From Thermoanaerobacter pseudethanolicus ATCC 33223 (GTDB lineage Bacteria > Bacillota > Thermoanaerobacteria > Thermoanaerobacterales > Thermoanaerobacteraceae), in NCBI RefSeq assembly GCF_000019085.1, contig NC_010321.1, positions 248,001 to 312,000 on the forward strand: 64,000 nucleotides of DNA, in the 5' to 3' direction. A program made the position numbers and the translations under genes. Shown in pieces: positions 29,756 to 37,630 of the stretch (its first letter is position 1; each line of letters starts with the position of its first letter). The notes below the pieces were generated by a model, which had not been told where the DNA came from, did no database searches, and saw only the letters and a program-made list of their open reading frames with translations.

Positions 29756-30787
29756 TCAAGCAACTAACAAATACTTTTTCTTTTCTTTTGGAGTAAGATT
29801 TAAACCAGCCACCTGAGCCGGTGTCCAACCATTGAGAGAAGAATGAGGCCTTACAAAATTGTAAAAAAACACAAACATACTGATTAAATTATTAGCTGAT
29901 TCAAAAGAAGCAAAACCCTGTTTAGCCTTATACCAGGCCTTAAACTGATGGTGGAAAGATTCTATCAAATTATTAGAGATGTCATTCTTAAAGCTTTCAA
30001 CCCTAATATGTTTAACACTGTAACCAAATAAAGACTTAACAGGTACTTTATAAGCACTGTAGCGATCACTCACAATAGCAGAAGGAGTTCCTAAATTTCT
30101 AACAGAATTAAGCAAAGCAAAAGCTTGCCTAGAGTCTCTATAAGGAGTGAGGTGAAAACCCAGAATAAAACGAGTTTCAGAATCTATAACAAACCAGATA
30201 TAATATTTTTCACCAGCGATTTTAACTACAGTTTCATCTACATGCCATTCATCAGAATTAAAATTCAACATAGGAATAAGTTCTAGAGAAATATTGTGAA
30301 ACAAAGGAGCAAACTTTCTACACCAATTACTGATAGTAGTATGAGAGACCTCAACATTAAAGGTAGTTTTTAAAATTAAAGAAATATTTCTAAATGAATT
30401 TTTACCAAGAAAAAACATAGACAAAGCAGAGAGAATGATATGTAGAGGATAGCGCATGCGTTTAAAGTTAGTTTTGCCAACGAGCTTAGACATAGAAGTA
30501 GAGGGGATAGCAGTAGGTTTTGGGACAAAAAACGAATGATTACACTTTTTATCGCAACAACGGTAATTAGAGTAATACTCATAATCATGATGAAGGAAAG
30601 AAGCTTTACCACAAACAGGGCAGCGAGGATATTTAGGAGTTTTTTTAGAAGAAGGTTTATCAGGAGCAAATTGATGGTGGCATTTACGGCAAAGATACTT
30701 TTGATAACCATCTTTAGTTTTGCCATATTTGTAGAACAGACTAGTATTATTGCATTTTGGACACTTTAATGGTACAATGTTTTGCAT
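29756..30787 (-). CDS. IS6/IS240-like DDE transposase with zinc-ribbon N-terminus
   Basis: 343 residues. Two zinc-ribbon-like motifs open the protein (CPKCNNT...CRKCHHQF and CPVCGKA...CDKKC), then a DDE domain with D in HVDETVVK, D in VSDRYSAY and E in LIESFHHQFK, the spacing of IS6-like enzymes. The start at 30787 follows AAAGGATG. The frame is open, so it may be functional. It is inserted, in the opposite direction, between the flavin transferase gene and the FMN-binding lipoprotein gene and will separate their transcription. Family placement is from motifs only. Confidence 0.8.
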   Translation of the reverse strand: MQNIVPLKCPKCNNTSLFYKYGKTKDGYQKYLCRKCHHQFAPDKPSSKKTPKYPRCPVCGKASFLHHDYEYYSNYRCCDKKCNHSFFVPKPTAIPSTSMSKLVGKTNFKRMRYPLHIILSALSMFFLGKNSFRNISLILKTTFNVEVSHTTISNWCRKFAPLFHNISLELIPMLNFNSDEWHVDETVVKIAGEKYYIWFVIDSETRFILGFHLTPYRDSRQAFALLNSVRNLGTPSAIVSDRYSAYKVPVKSLFGYSVKHIRVESFKNDISNNLIESFHHQFKAWYKAKQGFASFESANNLISMFVFFYNFVRPHSSLNGWTPAQVAGLNLTPKEKKKYLLVA

Positions 30788-30861
30788 GAGGACTTCATCC
30801 TTTCTGGGAGGTATTTTGTTTTTCCTGCAAAACATTGTACCAGAAAGGATTGAAGTCCTCA
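30771..30861. repeat. Crossed (A-B-A'-B') inverted repeats at the transposase start
   Basis: A, 30771-30786, is the exact complement of A', 30826-30841 (16 bases). B, 30787-30805, is the complement of B', 30842-30861, apart from one extra base. The order A-B-loop-A'-B' means the two stems cannot nest. Part A is also the beginning of the transposase gene, so the structure covers its start codon and ribosome site. Confidence 0.85.
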
Positions 30862-30911
30862 ACTTTCATTTAAGTTTACAAAACGCACATTTGAGGAGAG
30901 GTGTAAATTTT

Positions 30912-31328
30912 ATGAAAAGAGTTTTAGCTCTTGTGCTGGTGGGGTTGTTTGCACTGGTTGTTATGAGTGGCTGTTCTTCAAAAACAGCAAGTGGTGGTTA
31001 CAAAGATGGTACTTATAAGGCGGAACAACCTGATTTTGACGATCATGGTTGGAAAGGACAAATAGAAGTGACTGTAAAGGATGGCAAGATAGCCTCTGTA
31101 ACTTATAATGAAGTTAACAAAGATGGTCAATTAAAGAGAGATGACCAACAATATGCTGAAAACATGAAGGCAAAAGTTAATATCACGCCTAAAGAAGCAT
31201 ATGAAAAGTTGGAACAGCAACTAGTAGAAAAGCAAGATCCTGCTAAAGTAGATGCAGTTACAGGAGCTACACACACATCAGAAACTTTCAAAGAGTTAGC
31301 TACAGAGGCTTTGAAAAACGCAAAATAA
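30912..31328 (+). CDS. FMN-binding domain lipoprotein (PplA-like, one domain)
   Basis: 138 residues. Signal peptide and lipobox LVVMSGC predict cleavage before C20 and anchoring to the membrane exterior. The rest is one FMN-binding domain ending in DAVTGATHTS, which fits the ApbE flavinylation motif; the Thr of TGAT would carry FMN through a phosphoester bond. PplA of Listeria has two such domains and is the extracellular electron carrier; this protein would be a smaller version. ATG 30912 has GAGGAGAGGTG before it. The last shared terminator with the convergent dfx gene follows. Confidence 0.88.
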   Translation: MKRVLALVLVGLFALVVMSGCSSKTASGGYKDGTYKAEQPDFDDHGWKGQIEVTVKDGKIASVTYNEVNKDGQLKRDDQQYAENMKAKVNITPKEAYEKLEQQLVEKQDPAKVDAVTGATHTSETFKELATEALKNAK

Positions 31329-31364
31329 TTTAATGGAGAGATAGAAAAGAGTATAAGTTAGATA

Positions 31365-31397
31365 GTAAAAATAAGGGCTTTTTGCCCTTATTTTTAC
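31365..31397. terminator. Bidirectional terminator between FMN lipoprotein and dfx
   Basis: Perfect 14-base arms (31365-31378 and 31384-31397) around TTTTT; serves both convergent genes and includes the dfx stop codon. Confidence 0.85.
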
Positions 31398-31771
31398 TCA
31401 GATTTCCATAGACCGTGCAAATTGCAGTAGGACCATGCTTTTAAGTTTTTAGCGTCTGTTACAAAAACCGCTTCTGGTTTTTCACCTGGTTTTAATACTT
31501 TTCTCATATATACACCATCAGCTAAGAGAGAAATCCATTCAATCCAATGCTTTTCCTCCATTGGATGTGGTATGCTACCTACCTTAACCGTTACAATATT
31601 GCCATTTCTTTCAATAACTGGTGTGTGCTTTTCTGTACCTGCATCTCCTGTTTTTTCTTGCATTTTAACCATTGGCTCGCCACAGCATACCAATGTCCCT
31701 TGGCCAGCATGAAGCACTTCTACAATATTTCCACACTTTTCGCATTTATAAACTCCATATAAGTCAGCCAT
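31394..31771 (-). CDS. dfx: Desulfoferrodoxin (superoxide reductase)
   Basis: 125 residues, the full two-iron form. The N-terminal desulforedoxin centre has C10, C13, C29 and C30. The C-terminal superoxide reductase centre has its histidine ligands in EKHTPVIE and [11 protein letters not shown] and the Cys-His pair in YCNLHGLW. It reduces superoxide to peroxide without making oxygen, a standard defence of anaerobes. ATG 31771 follows AAAGGAGGAATC. Single gene, convergent with the electron-transfer locus. Confidence 0.95.
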   Translation of the reverse strand: MADLYGVYKCEKCGNIVEVLHAGQGTLVCCGEPMVKMQEKTGDAGTEKHTPVIERNGNIVTVKVGSIPHPMEEKHWIEWISLLADGVYMRKVLKPGEKPEAVFVTDAKNLKAWSYCNLHGLWKSE

Positions 31772-31970
31772 TTTGATTCCTCCTTTAAATTATGTAAAAC
31801 TGTGCAACTAGAATTAATTTGCCTTGGATAATACATCTTAATGGAAATATATTATCCTTTATATTTATAATACATTAAAATTTTTTGGATTTCAAGAGGG
31901 AAAAGAAATTTTTTAGTAAATAACAATATCGGAAAAGTGAAAAAATGCATTTGTTAATTTTTATGAAAGT

Positions 31971-32183
31971 ATGATAATATATGTACTTACAAAACCTCTT
32001 AACATGGTGAAAAAGGCGACTCAGGAGATGGCAAGAGGCAATTTTAAAGTTCATAAGCAACAAGGATTGGGACTTGCCATAGCAAAAAAAATAATTGAAG
32101 AACATGGTGGAAGTATAACCGTTGAAAGCGAAGTAAACAAGGGTGCTGCTTTTACTGTAAGTTTGACTATTAAATATCGATAA
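31971..32183 (+). pseudogene. Histidine kinase remnant with internal deletion
   Basis: The 70-codon frame joins two parts of a sensor kinase that are normally about 200 residues apart: a membrane-proximal HAMP piece ([20 protein letters not shown]) and the last part of the HATPase domain ([17 protein letters not shown], then [15 protein letters not shown]). The phosphoacceptor His and the N and G1 boxes are gone. No response regulator gene lies next to it and there is no good ribosome site. It is a deletion relic. The rest of 31772-32255 is AT-rich without other genes. Confidence 0.7.
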
Positions 32184-32255
32184 ATTGTTGACAATCTGAC
32201 GTTTCTGTATTATTGATTATATTGATGATTTATATATAAAGTGGAGGCAATTTTT

Positions 32256-33674
32256 ATGAAATATAGAATTGAGCATGATTTGCTAGGGCAAAAAGAGGTT
32301 CCAGTTGATGCTTATTATGGCATACATACATTAAGAGCTTATGAAAATTTTAATATATCAGGACAAAAAATTCATAGAGAACTTATTATATCGCTTGCGA
32401 TGGTCAAAAAGGCTGCAGCAATTGCAAATATGAAAGCTGGTTTGCTTGATGAAAAAAGAGCGAAGGCAATAATTTTAGCTTGTGATGAGATAATATCAGG
32501 TAAATACCATGATCAATTTATTGTTGATGCCCTCCAGGGAGGTGCAGGTACTTCTTCTAATATGAATGCTAACGAAGTTATTGCAAATAGGGCAATAGAA
32601 CTACTGGGGGGTAGTAAAGGGGACTATTCTATTGTACACCCACTGGAACATGTAAACTTGAGTCAATCTACAAATGATGTTTTCCCGACAGCGGTGAGAA
32701 TTGCAGCAATACGTCTTTTAAAGCCTTTGAGTGAAGATTTAGCTGAGCTTCAAAGTGTGCTTCAAGAAAAAGAAGAAGAGTTTTCTGATGTATGTAAAAT
32801 GGGACGAACCGAGTTACAGGATGCTCTTCCTGTTATGCTTGGTCAGGAATTTGGTGCATATGCACAAGCAGTTGCAAGGGACAGATGGAGGATATATAAA
32901 GTTGAAGAAAGGTTGAGACAGGTAAACATTGGCGGTACTGCTGTTGGGACAGGAGTAAATGCCGAGCTAAAGTATATATTCTCAGTTATAGAAATATTAA
33001 GAGAAATAACAGGACTAGGACTTGCAAGAGCGGAATATATGATGGATCCTACTCAGAACAATGATGTTTTTGTTGAGGTATCTGGGCTTTTAAAAGCGGC
33101 AGCCGTTAACCTTATAAAAATTTCGAATGATATAAGGCTTATGTCGTCAGGACCTAAATGTGGGCTTATGGAAATTAATATACCAGAGGTACAGTCAGGT
33201 TCTTCGATTATGCCTGGAAAAGTGAATCCTGTTATACCTGAGGCTGTAAAGCAGGCAGCGTTTCAAGTTATAGCATGTGACCATGCAATAACTTTGTGTG
33301 CCCAAGCAGGTGAATTTGAGCTTAATTTCACATTACCTCAAATTGCATATAATCTTTTTATGCAGATAGGTCTATTAAGAAATGCTATACGAATATTTAT
33401 AGATAAATGCATTAAGGGAATAACTGCGAATAAAGATTACTTAAAAGAAACTATTGAAAAAAGTTATTCGTATGCAACAGCGCTAGTTCCTTACATTGGG
33501 TATGAAAAGGCAACGGAAATTGCAAAAATGGCTAAAGAAAAAGGAAAAACGATAAGGGAAGTTGTGTTAGAGGCTGGACTCTTTACAGAGGAAGAACTTG
33601 ATATAATATTTAACCCTTATGAAATGACAAAACCAGGAATACCAGGGAAAAGAAGATTGAAAGGAGAAAAATAA
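32256..33674 (+). CDS. aspA: Aspartate ammonia-lyase
   Basis: 472 residues of the fumarase/aspartase superfamily. It reversibly releases ammonia from aspartate to give fumarate. Signature SGSSIMPGKVNPVIPE lies near 314-329, with the catalytic serine on this loop; GRTELQDALPVMLGQEF and GGAGTSSNMNANEV are also aspartase-type. ATG 32256 behind GTGGAGGC. It lies only 2 bases before hydF; the combination aspA-hydF is common in clostridia, probably because both are expressed during fermentative growth. Fumarase is the alternative reading, but the length and motifs favour aspartase. Confidence 0.88.
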   Translation: MKYRIEHDLLGQKEVPVDAYYGIHTLRAYENFNISGQKIHRELIISLAMVKKAAAIANMKAGLLDEKRAKAIILACDEIISGKYHDQFIVDALQGGAGTSSNMNANEVIANRAIELLGGSKGDYSIVHPLEHVNLSQSTNDVFPTAVRIAAIRLLKPLSEDLAELQSVLQEKEEEFSDVCKMGRTELQDALPVMLGQEFGAYAQAVARDRWRIYKVEERLRQVNIGGTAVGTGVNAELKYIFSVIEILREITGLGLARAEYMMDPTQNNDVFVEVSGLLKAAAVNLIKISNDIRLMSSGPKCGLMEINIPEVQSGSSIMPGKVNPVIPEAVKQAAFQVIACDHAITLCAQAGEFELNFTLPQIAYNLFMQIGLLRNAIRIFIDKCIKGITANKDYLKETIEKSYSYATALVPYIGYEKATEIAKMAKEKGKTIREVVLEAGLFTEEELDIIFNPYEMTKPGIPGKRRLKGEK

Positions 33675-33676
33675 TT

Positions 33677-34903
33677 ATGAACACGACACCTATTTCTTCC
33701 AGGCTCCACATAGCTATTTTTGGCAGGAGAAATGCAGGTAAATCAAGCCTTATAAATGCTCTTACAAACCAGGAAGTAGCCCTTGTATCTGATGTTGCAG
33801 GTACTACTACTGATCCTGTGTCGAAGGCAATGGAAATACTTCCAATAGGACCAGTTGTAATCATCGATACTGCTGGACTTGATGATACGGGAGAGTTAGG
33901 GGAACTTAGGGTAAAAAAAACCTATGAAGTTTTAAACAGAACAGACCTTGCAATTCTTGTCATAGATGGCACTATAGGGCTTTCAGAGTTCGAAGAAAAT
34001 GTCTTGAAAATCATTAGAGATAAAAATATTCCAGTTGTAGGGGTAATAAATAAAAAAGATTTGTCACAATATTCTGAGGAAGATAAGAGAAAATGGGAAG
34101 AAAAATTAAAACTAGAGCTTATTGAAGTTTCTGCTTTAAAAAAACATGGAATTGAAGCCCTAAAAATGATGTTAATAAAGAAAGCACCATATGACGACAG
34201 GGAACTTTCGATTGTAGGTGATCTAATAAAACCGGGAGACTTTGTAGTTCTTGTTATTCCTATAGATAAAGCTGCTCCAAAAGGAAGACTTATACTTCCG
34301 CAGCAACAGACAATAAGAGATATTCTTGACAATGATGCGATGGCTATTGTTACAAAAGAGCATGAGCTAAAAGAGACACTTCAAAATCTAGGGAAAAAGC
34401 CATCATTGGTTATTACAGATTCTCAGGCTTTTTTGAAAGTTAGCGCTGATACGCCCAAAGATATACCGCTTACATCTTTTTCTATTCTTTTTGCACGATA
34501 TAAAGGTGATTTGGAGGAACTTGTAAGAGGTGTAAAAGCAATAAAAAAACTAAAACCTGGTGATAAAGTCCTCATTGCTGAAGGATGTACACATCACAGG
34601 CAGTCTGATGATATAGGAAAAGTAAAAATACCCAGATGGATACGCCAGATTGTTGGAGGAGACATACAATTTGACTGGTCAAGTGGCATAACTTTTCCAG
34701 ACAATCTCGAAGAATATAGCTTGATTGTACATTGTGGAGCATGTATGTTGAACAGAAGGGAAATGATGTATAGAATTTCATATGCAAAAAGCAAAAACAT
34801 TCCAATAGTAAACTATGGGGTATTAATAGCTTATGTTCAAGGTTTAATGCCGAGAGCTATAGAAATGTTTCCACTGGCAAAAATGATTTATGAAGAAGAA
34901 TAG
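33677..34903 (+). CDS. hydF: [FeFe]-hydrogenase H-cluster maturation GTPase HydF
   Basis: 408 residues. The N-terminal small-GTPase domain has G1 GRRNAGKSS (about 13-21), G3 DTAGLDDTG and G4 NKKD; the C-terminal half carries the iron-sulfur ligands in CTHHRQSDD and HCGACMLNR, the CxHx(n)CxxC pattern. HydF is the scaffold on which HydE and HydG build the two-iron subcluster before it goes into the hydrogenase apoprotein. Its presence shows the cell makes active [FeFe]-hydrogenases. GAAAGGAG precedes the ATG. Convergent with an MFS gene through a shared hairpin. Confidence 0.95.
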   Translation: MNTTPISSRLHIAIFGRRNAGKSSLINALTNQEVALVSDVAGTTTDPVSKAMEILPIGPVVIIDTAGLDDTGELGELRVKKTYEVLNRTDLAILVIDGTIGLSEFEENVLKIIRDKNIPVVGVINKKDLSQYSEEDKRKWEEKLKLELIEVSALKKHGIEALKMMLIKKAPYDDRELSIVGDLIKPGDFVVLVIPIDKAAPKGRLILPQQQTIRDILDNDAMAIVTKEHELKETLQNLGKKPSLVITDSQAFLKVSADTPKDIPLTSFSILFARYKGDLEELVRGVKAIKKLKPGDKVLIAEGCTHHRQSDDIGKVKIPRWIRQIVGGDIQFDWSSGITFPDNLEEYSLIVHCGACMLNRREMMYRISYAKSKNIPIVNYGVLIAYVQGLMPRAIEMFPLAKMIYEEE

Positions 34904-34904
34904 A

Positions 34905-34936
34905 ATGGGACAATTATACCTTTGTCCCATAAACTT
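34905..34936. terminator. Terminator between hydF and the MFS gene
   Basis: Nine-base arms ATGGGACAA (34905-34913) and TTGTCCCAT (34922-34930), followed by a T run on the plus strand. Confidence 0.6.
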
Positions 34937-36152
34937 TTTTATATTGAAACACTAAAACATAAAGTGTATACGATAGTGCGATTATTCCACTTACTATAAA
35001 AGTTATATGGGGGCCAAATTTTTGAGATAGTGTGCCAGCATATAGTGAGCCTATAGGAGTTACTCCACCAAAAACCAAAGAATAAACACTCATCACTCTC
35101 CCTCTGAATTCATCTGCTGCATTAATTTGTATTGTGGTGTTGGCAGAAGAGTTGAAGGTTATCATAAACCAGCCTGATAAAGCTAAAAGTAAAGCTGTTA
35201 ATAAATAACTACTTTGTATACCTATAAGTATTTGAAAAATACCAAGTCCAATGCCACCGCCAAACAAATAGACAGGCTTTACTCCTCTTCTACTTACCGA
35301 AGCTAGTGTCAATGCTCCTATCAGGGCTCCCGTTCCCATTGCTGACATTAGTAAGCCATAATCTGTCGCTTCTCTGTGGAGAACATCTTTGGTAAAAACA
35401 GGTACTAATACGTTGAAGTTCATAGAGAAAGTGCTTAAAATAGCAATCATGAGTATTGTAGTGAATATAACAGGGGTATTTTTGATGTATCTCAATCCGT
35501 CCCTTAAGTCATCAAAGATTTTTGTTTTGCCGTCATTAGCTTTTGGTGTTATACCTTCTACTGTAATTAATATAAGCCCTATTATCACAGCAATAAAGCT
35601 TGCAGAATTCAAATAAAAACATATGGAATATCCTAATTTGCCAATTAATATTCCTGCGATTCCTGGACCTATTATCCTTGCTGCGTTAAACACTGCTGAG
35701 TTTAAAGCAATGGCATTCATTAAATCTTTTTTTCCTACTAAATCAATGATAAAAGATTGTCTTGCTGGCATGTCTATCGTGTTTAAAAAACCATTAACCA
35801 AAGCTAAAGCTAATATTTCCCAATAATTTATTATCTTTAGGGCAGTCAAAGTTGCTAGGATAAAGGCGGAAATTGCAAAACTTATTTGAGTAAATAAAAT
35901 CAATTTTCTCTTTGGAAATCTATCTATTATGACTCCTGCAAACAAAGAAAAAAGCATTACAGGCAAAAACTGAACAGCACTTACCAGCCCTAATAAGAAA
36001 GAAGAATTTGTTAGTTCAAGGACTAACCAACCCTGGCCTATGTTTTGCATCCACGTGCCTATAAGGGAAATCATCTGTCCAAACCAGAAGAGCCTAAAAT
36101 TTCTGTGTTTAAGAGCAGGAAAAGAATATTCTAATTTTTCCACTGTATTCAT
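34914..36152 (-). CDS. MFS transporter (EntS/MFS_3-like efflux type)
   Basis: 412 residues with about 12 predicted membrane helices. The N-terminus FPALKHRNFRLFWFGQMISLIGTW and the loop GVIIDRFPKRKLI (motif A) place it in the MFS_3 group, whose known members export siderophores or macrolides. Substrate unknown. It lies 18 bases after the HTH/TPR regulator and is likely co-transcribed with it, so the regulator may control this exporter. No drug or metal specificity can be read from the sequence. Confidence 0.82.
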   Translation of the reverse strand: MNTVEKLEYSFPALKHRNFRLFWFGQMISLIGTWMQNIGQGWLVLELTNSSFLLGLVSAVQFLPVMLFSLFAGVIIDRFPKRKLILFTQISFAISAFILATLTALKIINYWEILALALVNGFLNTIDMPARQSFIIDLVGKKDLMNAIALNSAVFNAARIIGPGIAGILIGKLGYSICFYLNSASFIAVIIGLILITVEGITPKANDGKTKIFDDLRDGLRYIKNTPVIFTTILMIAILSTFSMNFNVLVPVFTKDVLHREATDYGLLMSAMGTGALIGALTLASVSRRGVKPVYLFGGGIGLGIFQILIGIQSSYLLTALLLALSGWFMITFNSSANTTIQINAADEFRGRVMSVYSLVFGGVTPIGSLYAGTLSQKFGPHITFIVSGIIALSYTLYVLVFQYKKVYGTKV

Positions 36153-36170
36153 TTATTTTTCTCCTTGCTA

Positions 36171-37478
36171 TTAATTTTCATATAACAGCTCTATTGATTG
36201 ATTAAAATATTTTTTAGCTTCTTCTGGATTATTTAGGGCAATATACAGATTTCCCAATCCTTTATAGGCTTCGGACAAGTCCTTTTTAAGGCCAAGGGTT
36301 TTGAGTATTTCTACAGATTTTAAAAGTTCTTTTTCACTTAATTCGAACTGGCCTTGTTTTAAATGTAAATTTCCTAATATCGTATAAATTCTACCCATTT
36401 CTTCTTCTCCTAGTTTTGTTACGATTTCTAAAGATTGATTTAAATATTCTAATGCTTTGGGATAATCTTCTTTTAAATAGTAAATTCTTCCGATTTCTGT
36501 GAGATTGTATGCCATTCCTCTTTCATTTCCTAAATCTTTATACAGCGAATAGCTCTTTACAAAATATTTTTCTGCAATATCATACTTTTTTAAATCGGTA
36601 TATACAAAACCTAAATAATTGTATTCATTAGCAATATCTTCTTTTAAATTTAGGGTTTTACTTATCAGAATAGCACGCCTTATATATTTTAAAGCATCCT
36701 TATATTGTTTAAGCTCGTGATTTACAAGTCCTAGTCCATTATTTGACAAAGCAATAAAATCTACTGCTTTAATTTGAGTAGAATATTCAAGGCATTTCAT
36801 ATAATAATCTCTTGCTTTAATAAATTCTCCCATTTTACTGTATAAATTTGCTATACTATAAAGTATGCGGGATTTCAATTGTGTGTGTTTTAAAGAGTAT
36901 TTTTCAAAACCATCTAAAGCTTTTAAATAATTTTCCAATGATGATTGAAATTTTTGCAGATTGCCCAAACACAATCCTTTCATGTAATGCATTTCTACTA
37001 TAATTTCATTCAATGAGCTTTTTTCAAAATATGGAGATATTTTATCTAAAATTTCAAGAACTTTTGTATAGTCTTTGATAGCAAAATAAGATTTGGCTAG
37101 GTAAAAATTTATCAAATTTGTTGAATACTCATCTATTGCATTGTCTAAAATATCGATGTATAATTTAATAGCTTCCTCATAATTTTTGTTATCAAAAGCT
37201 TTTTGAGCAGTTAAGAACTTTTCTAAAATATTTTTGTATTTTGCAAGTTCCTTTTTTAATTCTTCTTTTTCTACATAGTCTTCATCTAAAAAGTACACAA
37301 CCGGCTTATTTAATTTTTGAGCGATAAAATTTAAAGCTTTTAAGGAAGGACTTATTTTACCTTTTTCTATAAGGCTTATATAGCCTTTGGAAAATTCGTC
37401 TCCTGATAAATCTCCTTGTTTTAAGAATTGCCTTTTTCTTTCTTCTCTAATTCTTTTGCCCAATTCCACCATATCCAT
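36171..37478 (-). CDS. XRE-type HTH regulator with tetratricopeptide repeats
   Basis: 435 residues. An N-terminal Xre helix-turn-helix (about 5-60; MDMVELGKRIREERKRQFLK start) is followed by roughly eight TPR-like repeats (about 100-435) with the usual W/L/G/Y/A/P pattern, for example NEYNYLGFVYTDLKKYDIAEKYF in part. The architecture is that of peptide-responsive RNPP/Rap-like regulators, where TPRs bind a small signal peptide; I see no signal-peptide gene nearby. Likely a regulator of the downstream exporter gene. Divergent from mazG over a 150-base AT-rich gap. Confidence 0.8.
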   Translation of the reverse strand: MDMVELGKRIREERKRQFLKQGDLSGDEFSKGYISLIEKGKISPSLKALNFIAQKLNKPVVYFLDEDYVEKEELKKELAKYKNILEKFLTAQKAFDNKNYEEAIKLYIDILDNAIDEYSTNLINFYLAKSYFAIKDYTKVLEILDKISPYFEKSSLNEIIVEMHYMKGLCLGNLQKFQSSLENYLKALDGFEKYSLKHTQLKSRILYSIANLYSKMGEFIKARDYYMKCLEYSTQIKAVDFIALSNNGLGLVNHELKQYKDALKYIRRAILISKTLNLKEDIANEYNYLGFVYTDLKKYDIAEKYFVKSYSLYKDLGNERGMAYNLTEIGRIYYLKEDYPKALEYLNQSLEIVTKLGEEEMGRIYTILGNLHLKQGQFELSEKELLKSVEILKTLGLKKDLSEAYKGLGNLYIALNNPEEAKKYFNQSIELLYEN

Positions 37479-37630
37479 GTACTACCACTCCTTAATGTGC
37501 GTACTAAAATATATTATAATTTAATTTAGCAGATTTTTCAACGGCTAAGTATAAGATAAATTTAATTATATAAAAATCCAAATAAGTGATATAATATTAT
37601 TTGTACATTTTAGCTTTTGGGGTGGTTACT

